Assembly (NCBI GenBank): GCA_022495005.1
Contig: JAGYXB010002029.1
Coordinates: 744,001-808,000, forward strand
DNA: 64,000 bases
Source: Rhyacophila brunnea
Lineage: Eukaryota; Arthropoda; Insecta; Trichoptera; Rhyacophilidae
Direction of reading: 5' to 3'
Shown: piece after piece, positions 55,157-64,000 of the stretch
Numbering within the stretch: position 1 is the first letter of the stretch
How the letters are laid out: every line of letters begins with the position of its first letter
Made by a program: the position numbers and the translations under genes
The notes under the pieces: generated by a model
What the model was told of the DNA's origin: nothing
Database searches by the model: none
What the model saw: the letters and a program-made list of their open reading frames with translations, nothing else

Positions 55157-57990
55157 GGGCATTTTCGCCAAAGTTTGTACATGTTTGAAATTTGGGTAAT
55201 ATTATTTTTTCACTCAAATTAACCATTTTTATATAGCTAGCAGATTCCTTGTTCTATTGCTGAATTGGTGATAGCAATTTTTCAGCAAAATATTGATTAA
55301 TACAATATTTATATCATTTTATTATGAAATTGGGCATAATAAGTTTCCGTTCCGTGACTACGAAACTTAGCTTTTAAAACATGAATGAAACACTTTTTAT
55401 CACTTAAAAGAGCTCTATTAGATTAAAAAACCATACACTTCAAAATAAAACTACAAATAGTCAAAAAATATTATTGAATTTTAATTCTTGGGCACATTTC
55501 GTTCCCCTCCGTTACCCTATGTCTATAATGGCAGAGCATTTTTCCTTTAGTATTTGAAAAAACCAATCAATGTTCGTTCTGCTATTTTTTTAAAGACAAT
55601 AATCACTTTTACTAAATTTTATTGGAAAAATAAATAAGTTTCGTTATTTAATAATCAAATGAAAAATAGTTAACGTTCAACTTTTTTGGGGACATTTTCG
55701 GAATGGAACGAAATGGTAACGGAGTGTAATTTGTAAAGCTTAAGTTACATGTTACCATAAAAACAAATTTTTGTTTTATGAAATTTATTTGAATTTTTTG
55801 ATAGACAGATAAATATTCAACGTGCGTCAAAATAACAAAACAAATCAAACTTAATCACTAAAATAGACATATTTTATAATAAATTTCACAATACTTGTAA
55901 AATAAGGTAGGTAATAATTTTGACACACTATACATTACCATAACTTTATTTGGCATTTATATTATTTGTAACTCAGATAAAAAATATTTTTAAGCAAATT
56001 AACAATATATGAAAAAAAAAATCAGCAAGGGATTCAGACGCGAGTTCCTAGCGCGGCACGGAGTATATAACTTTTACGAAAATAATTATAGTCAAACTCG
56101 GTTATTACGATCTCTGACATAGCGAGATCTCGGATGTAATAACGAAACATTTGTTGACAATTGGTTTATGATTTTCGCCATACATTTAATTTTTTCACTG
56201 TTATAACGAGCAACTTATCGGATATACCGAGCTAAAATACTGTTAATGTGTCGACCGTTTTAAAACATTTCGACCCTAAGCAATAAAATCCGATTGGACA
56301 GGATGCCGCCGGGGTCGGATTACGTTTATGACACTAGTAAAGTGTCTAAGTACCTACCTTATTGGTGTTTCACCGACAATAATAAAAAAGTATCCACGCA
56401 TATGGTTGAAAAATCCAAGGTTTGTGAAGTCCGTAGGTACCTACCAGCGTTAATTACAATAAACAACTTCTTTTGTAGTTTATGAATGCCATGCTCGTTT
56501 CGGGGATTTTTACGATGGTTTCCAAATTTTTTATTTTCGGCTTTTTGTGTAATGTGACATGCTCATTTAAAAATACCTATTCTCTGATATAACGAGTAAC
56601 GCTTATAACAAGCAAATTCAGTCGGTTCCATCTTCCTCGTAATAATAACCAAGTTCGACTGTATGTTGTCTTGAAATTTACTTGTATTCATCAACATAAA
56701 ATGTAGCTATACAGGTTGATTGTAATCAAGACGTACTTTTCTGACATTTCGCGAATACCTACAGTTCCAGGTATTAAATCTAATCGAGTACACATTTCTG
56801 TTAAACGTGACAAAAAATACTTTTTCATACATTTTTATAAATTTCTATGCCTAAAATGTATGGAGAAGTTTTAAAATTTTGGTGGCGTATAACAGAAAGA
56901 GTATGACAGAGCCAGTGCCTGTCTCGCAATTATTTCAGTCTGGTGTTTTTTCTTTTCCTTCTGTTGTTTTTTTTATCTCCATACTTTTATGTGCGCTATT
57001 TTTGCGTATTCAGACATATCACATACTTTTTTAATCTTTATTATATTATTATATTATAGTCAGGTTATTTTAATGAAAATATTTTTGTTTTTCATACGAA
57101 CAGACAAAATAATTTTTTTTATAATCTATGAAGAACTAAACACACACTGTAAACCCAACTTTATGCATGTCATTTCGTTACTTTTACATTCCACATATAC
57201 GTTACCACCAATATAGTTTCGGAGTGGAAGTAACGGATTCTGTTTCAGAAGTGTTTGAAGCCAAAATTTAGCTTAGTTTTATTGTTAAACCTGCGATATG
57301 TTTTATTATATCTGTAGTATGAAAGATAAGCTCCATATGTGTAGTATGTGAAATAGAAATATGTGTTTTCTTACCTTATAAATCGTGGTAACAGTAGTGG
57401 AACTTCTTAAATGACCAACCCAGAAAGCAACCTGTTCCGATAGCGATACCGACACACACCAACAATTTAAAGTGTACATGGCGATCAGTGTTATACAAAA
57501 ATGTTGCTACATTAAAAAAAAACATATTTATAGTGAAAATTTTTCGCCTTCATGCTAAAATCGTGGTAACGGAATGTGGAGTTCCACTTTTTCAAATATC
57601 CTGGGACACACTTTAAACGTGATTTTTTTTCAATATTGGTACAAATTTACGAAAAAACTATATATTTTCCAAAAATATATAATGTAAGCTGTTGAAAACA
57701 CTACGAATTTAATTTTACACACTCAAAATTAATGACGAAATCAGACTTTGTTTATTTGAATTTATGGGTGGGACATGGTAAAAACGCACTACCTTTCGAT
57801 CTAAATAATCAATTAAAATATATACAGGTCAGATAGTTGTATTTAACTGATTGAATAGAGTAAATTAATAAATTTGCATGTTAAAAGTACATAACTTTCC
57901 AACATTTTATAATATAATAACTATGAAAAAATCAATCAAAGTCATGGGACATGCCAAAAACGCAATGTACAAACTTTGGCGAAAATGCCC
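55157..57990. mobile_element. 2.8-kb non-autonomous DNA element with ATAT flanks
   Basis: The ends are perfect 26-bp inverted repeats beginning GGGCATTTTCGCCAAAGTTT. ATAT lies at 55153-55156 and 57991-57994. Inside, words such as GGTAACGGAGTG, CCTCCGTTACC, GGTAACGGAATGTGGAGTTCC and TGGAACGAAATGG recur on both strands (about 55500-55520, 55700-55728, 57190-57245, 57386-57404, 57560-57590). No ORF with transposase character is present; a pogo-like MITE is nested at 56089-56661. Confidence 0.7.
56089..56661. mobile_element. pogo/Tigger-like MITE, copy 2 (nested)
   Basis: It is colinear with 4188-4778 over its length. The right end is ...AACCAAGTTCGACTG, the left end TAGTCAAACTCGGTTATTAC (first base changed from C). 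TA lies on each side (56087-56088 and 56662-56663). The short ORF inside (56294-56485) is also present as a degraded reading in copy 1 and is not a known transposase piece. Confidence 0.8.
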
Positions 57991-57994
57991 ATAT

Positions 57995-59049
57995 ATTGTT
58001 AATTTCATCACGATCACGCCTATTAGAAAAGTTAAAGTTTCAAGGAGATTTCTGTCTACCATTGTAGAATAATAATTAAATTACTTTTGTTATTTCTTGT
58101 TAATTTAGTTAACATAGGTAATATCAATTGTTGTGTACCTACTTACCTTCTTAAGTTAGGTATTCTTTCCTTAATCTCTTCCTACTGCGACGGTGTTGGG
58201 AATATATATATATAATATATCATGTCAAGCAATCTCCAAATAATTTAAATATTTATTTATTTTATTCATTCCGTGTCTCCGGTTTTATTTACGGCTCGTT
58301 AAACGGGCGTTTATTTTTATTTTATCTCTTCTCATAGCTCGGAGGGACGGGACTGACTGCCATTTTAATATATTTATTTTATTTCTGTACTTGCAGTTAG
58401 TTGTACATACGCGTTTTTCACTTGGGAAATAAAACGGAAGGGGGAGGAAGCGTTTTATCTCTTACGCAAATGGACTTGTGAAGTTGTCGTTCTTGAAAAT
58501 AATTTTCTGCCAAAAATAACCGAGAATTTTGAGTCTATATTTAAACAAAGATAAGACGCTTCAGCTTAGAAGTTATTAAAGAAATAATAATGTACGATTA
58601 TAATGACATATTATCAGCTTCTCTCTAGCTTCTAGCTCTCTTGGCTTCATCACATCATTGATACCACCGTGCTTATCCTCTCTTGGAACTCCACTTCAAG
58701 TTACCTGCTTCGCACTCACTGCAATTCTGATTCTGGGTGTCGTGTCCATTGATTGTAATTGGTGTCTTGTGATGGAATTACTCGGCCAATCTCGGTTCTT
58801 GGACATGTGAAAATACCCTAAATACCTTCCCTTCCCATTTCACTGTTGACTTCTTGCCGTGCACTCGTTTTCTTCCGTCACTACTTCAATTTTCTTACCA
58901 CCACTCAATGATTAGTAAGTTATTGTAATTACCAGTGTTCCATCTTAGCTGTACGTTTACCCGGGCGCACTCTAGCACATGAAGGCCCAATACCAGGAGT
59001 GGATTGAAACAGTAGTGTTCCTAGTAGTAGAAGTGAAACAATCACATGT
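57995..59049. other. Intergenic stretch, no gene seen
   Basis: A (TA)n run lies near 58204-58216. A non-repetitive patch at about 58260-58480 may be conserved noncoding sequence. No coding signal. Confidence 0.4.
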
Positions 59050-59170
59050 CACAAATGTATTGTGACTTCACCCGGATCGAATCTGGAGATATCTCCGGAT
59101 AAAAAGGACCTGCTGGACTTGTAACCAACAACCAACAATCCACCAGTTGGTATCTTGATCTTTTATTTAT
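59050..59170 (-). repeat. tRNA-like SINE head
   Basis: On the minus strand GGTTACAAGTCCAGCAGGTC (A-box-like) is followed by CCAGATTCGATCCGGGTG (B box). It precedes the RTE-like remnant and may have been mobilised by such an element. Confidence 0.45.
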
Positions 59171-59449
59171 ATTCTAGCAGTCTTCTTATTTTTAGTGCCA
59201 TCTTCTATGGAAAAATTGGCGACCAAATTGCAGTGAACCTCCCTATCTTGGGCCAGTCATATCAGAACCCCAACGCGTTGTATATTGTTACGGTGTTGCG
59301 CAGCTAAGAGAATCTCCTTATATTTACGTTTATGTTGCCCTCTACAATAATTAACTGTATTGTGTGCTGGAGTAAATCATAATTTTGATTGCGGAAACCT
59401 ATGCAGCTTTTATGCACTTGATAGTTGTACAATATAATAGACGTTCTCT

Positions 59450-60330
59450 TGTCCTATCAGTTCATCTTAAAACCTCTTCTAGTTAAATTCTATCATCATC
59501 TCCTACCGGGGTTGATCCACTGCTGGATAGAGGCCACCTTTGGCTCATTCCATTCTTATCAGTTCCTAGTTCTTCGCTGTCATGTACATCCTCCAAAAAT
59601 TATGAGTTCGTTTTCCCAGCTGGTTTTAGGGCGCCTCTTGTGATCGTTTAGTGCCCCTTGGGTACCACCGTATGACACCATTTGTCCAACGGTTGACCAC
59701 TGGCTGAGCGGCATAAACAGCTCATTGCAATTTCATCTGCTTGACAACCTTTCTCACTACTACTCATATCTGCCTTCTTTCTTATCCATTATTTCGTTTG
59801 TGGTCTTTCCGCCGTATGCCCAACATGCTTTTTTCCATTGCCACGTTGTTTATAACTTTTGGATTTCTCTTAGGTACATGTTTCACATGCATATACCGCA
59901 CCATACACGAACACCGGTAGCACACATCGGTCGAACGCTTCAAGCTCAAGACATAATAGATCACTTTTAAAGATAATATCCAGGCGCCTAAATCCGCTCC
60001 ATTTTGGTTCTGCGCGCAATCCCGTCATCCGTCAATTGACATATATCCGAGGTATACGTAATTTTTCTCATGTCCGATTTGAGTACCATCGATGAGGATC
60101 GCTTTTTGTTCAACAAAGCTTTTACTTTTATCTTAAAAGATATTTAATTTTAACTACTTTGCGGCTTTCACTTGCAAGCTCCTGCATACTGTCCTGAAAG
60201 TGTTCTGGGTCGTTTACAAAGACACCAACATCGTATTCAAAGTACATGTACTTTTTGACTGAGGTATTCACCGTTAATGGTGATTCCACACAATACAAGT
60301 ACTATATTTGGTCACTTAATTCCACGGTCG
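59450..60330 (-). pseudogene. Decayed RTE-type retrotransposon, RT C-terminus and 3' end
   Basis: Minus-strand readings in several frames follow the order of RTE-type reverse transcriptases: FEYDVGVFVNDPEHFQDSMQ then ELASESRKV (the equivalent of FADD...LQELHEASKKVGL, with the catalytic Asp pair lost), IDGTQIGHEKNYVYLGYMSI (x-YLG box), EAFDRCVLPVFVYGAVYACE then TC, and VAMEKSMLGIRRKDHKRNN. The 3' part reads CTCTATCCAGCAGTGGATCA followed by a GATGATGATAG-like tail at about 59490, the usual RTE 3' signature. Several stops and frameshifts; not functional. Confidence 0.75.
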
Positions 60331-63300
60331 TTCCCAAAAGACCACGGTGAAAAAAAATGAGTATAATACGCTGTTGGATTTTACGAACAATATCGCGAAA
60401 TCGTCGCTCTATTCTGGAATCTAGAATTTGCAGAACGCTTTTTGCCTGAAGCATAAATTTCGTGCATTTTAATATTACACTCCTTGTCCTGTCATCGCGC
60501 CTCGCCTATCTTGTTAATTTAATTTCTCCCTCTTTCTCAAATCGCCGTGTTTGTTTACCCAAGTTTTTTTTTGTTGACTTAGCATGTGTTTTATTATTTT
60601 TCTGGAGTCATTCTTTTGTCGCTTACCGCAAAGCATGTCGCTTTTATTTTTTACAGTCTTGCCACACTAGACAGATGACAATTTCTGTGGTGTGATCTCA
60701 TCTCATCTCGTCATACGTTTTTTGTTTTCTAATTTTTTTGACAGGGTTAACATGAAACGCTAAAATGGCCAATGTTCCACTCTATTAATTCCATTTTAGC
60801 GATATCTAAAGAAAATTCACTCTGTGACCATTGTTGTAATTATGTAATTGTTTAAATTCCTTCAAAGTTAAACGCTTAAAAAAAAGTAATCCAATGTAGA
60901 CACTGTGAGCCGGTGGCTCGACTCTGCAAAAGTATGAATCGTCTTATGAACGTGTTCTCCTCTTGATTAACTGGTTTCATTCTTTAAAATAAGTTGCTCT
61001 CAAGATACTTGCTGAACGGCTTAAAGGGTTTGTAGTGACAATAGTATACACCCAGTGTCAGAATTACGAATCACATTCTAAAGCAGTTTTAATAATCAAT
61101 ACGTATACCAACGTAGAACATTCATATTTATTTTAATTACAGTAAAAACACTTATAAAATTAGCAATCGTTAAAACTTTTCATCTTTTTTCGTTCAAATA
61201 ATATAAACGTGATTATTTTTGTCATTCAAATATAGTTCGGTAATTTAGTACTACGCAGAGCAGATATTTGAAACATTCATAGTTTCAATGAGGTTTAATT
61301 TTTTCCTTGCGATCATAGAGACGCCCTAACAATCGAAAATCGTATATTTTCCTTCTTCTTCGGTCATGTCCGCCCCTTAGTTGGAGCACATGGACACCAC
61401 ACGGCTCCTCCAAGAATCCCTGTCGCTCGCCAGTCTTCTTGCGTCACACCAGCATCTCGTAGCTCCGCTGTCCTCTATATATAGTGTTTAGCGGCTTTCC
61501 AGGACGCCGGTATCCGTTGGCTTGAAGAACAGGCAACCCAGGTTGAAGTTCCAACCTTCAATTTGGGAAAATCTACACCATGACCTCATTGGCTGTAAAC
61601 CACTTCATACTAATCTCACTCTTTGTTGCATACCGTCTAATTAATACTATAGTGCGAAAATTATAAGTTGAAGTGTCATGACCGCCGTCGTGGCGCTGCG
61701 ATATTATGAAAGGCTTGTCAATATTGTAGTTCTCTAAACGGCCACGCTTCACGTTAATCTTGCCGCAGTATAATACGACAACCAATCGACCAATGAATGG
61801 CGATCTGTTTGCAATATGCATTATTATAATGTATGAAAGGTAAATGAAATCGGACGGATGTCTATCAATTACATGTAATTATTTACTGATTTAAAAAAAA
61901 TATGTAATAACATTTCAATTAAATTCAATATTGCTAATTTTAGCAATATAGCCGAAATATGAATGATGACGTGAAAACTAACTAACATATTTGCAGTTAA
62001 ATGGAATGGGTAATGGGGCTAAGTGACATTACAGTAACGGGAGTGTAAAAGACCTAAACTATGTCGTAAATCAACGCATAGTTTTAATTTATTTTGAAAA
62101 AACATTTTTATTTCTTGAAAATTAATATGGGTTTAACTTGAAAACTGAATTATTTATACTGAATCGAGCTTTGGTTGTTTGATGAATGAACGAGCCATAT
62201 TATTTTTACATATTATACCTACTAGCAAATCGTAAAACAGCCGGCAAAGAATGGCGCTTATAATTATGCAATTTCATCTTTCTTATTTCGTTCATACATA
62301 CCTACTTTTATAACGAATTTATGTTCCATTCCTAACTAGGTACTAACCTTTTTTAAAATTCAATAATTTAATTACACAATAAAATACATTTACAATTTTA
62401 CTATTAGTAGAGATAGAAATCGAATTTTCCAGATAGAGGAGGGCGCTGACAAAAATGTTTGAAATGAGGGTTCTGAGGCATTGTGAGTTTGGGAAATTTT
62501 GGATTAATTAATAAAACTTTTCCTGTTTACCCTGTTTGGGTTATTTATGAACTTGTGTGACGAATGCCGCCGTCTCGAGCCTGATGCGCTTTAACTCTTT
62601 CACACTTCTTCGGCTGCCCCTGCGATATTGATGCGTTTTAAAAATAATCGTGGCATCGAGTGAAATGCATCGCTTTAAATGCTATCAAAATCTCAGGGAA
62701 TATTGTTTTTTAATGCCACTGCTCTGACGATAAATTTATTGAATGCGGGCCGGGCCGCTGTATGTTTGTCGTAAATGACTTCGTAAATAGGTACAATGAC
62801 TACACTGGATAAGAGTGGAAAAGGTTTGATCTCAAGATGGTCGGTTAAAATTTATATAGTCGTGTCCACAAAAGATAGAAATCCTGAAAATGGAAATGCA
62901 TACGTCGTGAGAGTGAGGTCACACCACAAAACAGAAACGCGAAAGTCATTCGCCCGTTGGCCAAGACTTTGAACCCAGTTTTGTCTTATGAATTAATGAC
63001 GTTCATGCCATAAAACGCAAGAAACAAAACCCACTGGTTGTCTCGAAATATTACGAATATTGATGCAGACGGATTTATAGAAAATAATTTGTTCTTTAAC
63101 TTGTTTTAAGTGTATTCCATATGTATCCTCATCGAGAATCGTACCTTCTTACAGCCACATCTGGAAAGTAACCGACTTTCCTTATTTTTACGTCTCCTGG
63201 GTCATAATCAATGTTTCTAACTCGTCAAATGATTATGCCGCGAATGAATGTTTACTACAAACAATTTTAGTTATTCTTTAGTTTATTTGGTTTGGGCAAA

Positions 63301-63384
63301 CCAAAAAACCTTCTACTTATCGCATATCTACTACTTTCTACATAATTTCATAAGTCTATATATATATTATTTATGTATGTATAT
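60331..63384. other. Long intergenic stretch, no gene supported
   Basis: A less A+T-rich block at 61360-61600 reads on the minus strand AELRDAGVTQEDWRATGILG, which faintly recalls the end of retroelement ORF2 proteins. A non-repetitive patch at about 62540-62780 (ends GCGGGCCGGGCCGCTG) may be regulatory. A short perfect palindrome (ATATTGCTA...TAGCAATAT) lies near 61929-61950. The ORFs present are short and unrecognised. Confidence 0.4.
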
Positions 63385-63480
63385 ATTAACTGAACCGAAA
63401 ACCGGAAAACCAGTTATTTCTGTCGGAACGAAAACCGGAACCGAACTGAAAAAATATCGGTTTTTTCGGTTCGGTACCTA
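63385..63480. repeat. CCGGTTTTCGG-type repeat with a hairpin
   Basis: Repeated AACCGAAAACCGGAA words lead into a hairpin: CCGAACTGAAAAAA (63441-63454) pairs with TTTTTTCGGTTCGG (63461-63474), 13 of 14. Such words are common in the subterminal parts of hAT MITEs. Confidence 0.5.
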
Positions 63481-63901
63481 CATGTTCAAACACGCGTGTT
63501 ATCATGATCTTACGCCCCACTTCAGCTGTCGTATGCGCAACACGTCGTACGTCTTGGACTCTTGGACTCTTGGGTCACTAAAATATGGTAGAAAATATTT
63601 TTGTATTACAAATAAAATCATTTATTAAGTAGTTTTCTTACGAAGACCATGTCATGCGGAGTTTTGCATTGAAATTATGATAGATAAAAAAGTTTTCTTG
63701 GGATTCGTTCATGTTACCTTTATAAAATTTGATAAACTTTATATAGGTGCCCACTCTGTTAGCGAAACACGTGTCGAATTAAATAGGTACCTAATTTTTA
63801 TGTGGTGAATCCCAAGTGATAGATAAATTTGATAAAGAACTTTGTAAGCTGATTATTCCTCCTACTTGTGTAATATTTAGATAACCCTCTATGCTTTATA
63901 G
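63481..63901. other. A+T-rich stretch, no gene seen
   Basis: The ORF 63248-63628 spans the repeat at 63.4 kb and is judged a chance frame. Confidence 0.4.
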
Positions 63902-64000
63902 CAGAGCTTTTCAACCTTAAATCCGAGAGAAATAATAAAAGAAAATGAGTTGAGTTCTCCCAATTTATTGAATTAAAAAATATTATGCTTATATGTATTT
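63902..64000 (+). mobile_element. hAT-like left terminus at window edge
   Basis: CAGAGCTTTTCAACCTTAAA has the CAG...CAACC form of hAT ends. The element would continue beyond the window. Confidence 0.4.

Noticed and set aside
63248..63628. 126-codon ORF
   Set aside because: It crosses a simple CCGGTTTTCGG-type repeat and A+T-rich flanks; the peptide has no recognisable domain.
1..64000. CRISPR arrays, operons and bacterial regulatory elements
   Set aside because: No regularly spaced repeats and the sequence is eukaryotic; such features are not expected.

Overview
The window is a gene-poor, A+T-rich stretch of an insect nuclear genome. Long ORFs are rare, there are no bacterial-style operons, and the only long reading frames belong to transposable elements. 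Frequent TAGGTA/TACCTAC words, tRNA-derived SINEs, an R1-clade non-LTR retrotransposon and a decayed hAT transposase C-terminus fit a hemipteran such as an aphid; a lepidopteran is the main alternative. This is inference from sequence style, not a database match.

Layout. 1-7.4 kb: an antisense fragment of an R1-like reverse transcriptase, tRNA-derived SINEs, a pogo-like MITE with TA duplications and a small hAT-like MITE. 7.4-14.4 kb: the dominant locus. A 413-bp 5'-truncated R1-like copy is followed head-to-tail by a nearly complete 6.5-kb relative (5' UTR with a 62-bp tandem duplication, zinc-knuckle ORF1, endonuclease, reverse transcriptase, 3' UTR). The same 13-bp word lies before, between and after the two copies. 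The long copy is dead: ORF1 is frameshifted and split by a MITE, ORF2 is frameshifted and has lost part of its C-terminus. 15-25 kb: several MITEs whose ends and duplications can be seen, a decayed hAT copy, and a near-perfect 162-nt inverted repeat (23.06-23.76 kb). 27.9-31.8 kb: a nested pair, a hAT-like element interrupted by a 2,980-bp DNA transposon that carries a broken DDE-type transposase. 33-43 kb: relatives of the interrupted hAT-like element, more SINEs and MITEs, and a jockey-like fragment with an (AATTG)n tail. 43.4-44.3 kb: the best candidates for host exons (minus strand, one membrane segment, unrecognised). 45-58 kb: further retroelement tails, MITEs and a 2.8-kb TIR element with a second pogo-like MITE nested in it. 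59.4-60.3 kb: a decayed RTE-type reverse transcriptase. The rest is A+T-rich sequence with a few G+C-rich patches that may be regulatory.

No host gene can be assigned with confidence. What the genes do together is a history of transposition: non-LTR elements (R1-like, jockey-like, RTE-like) supplied reverse transcriptase, tRNA-derived SINEs presumably depended on such machinery, and hAT, pogo, PIF/Harbinger-like and ATAT-targeting DNA elements left mostly non-autonomous copies. Coordinates of MITEs and SINEs come from comparing copies within the window by eye, so ends without a stated duplication are approximate.
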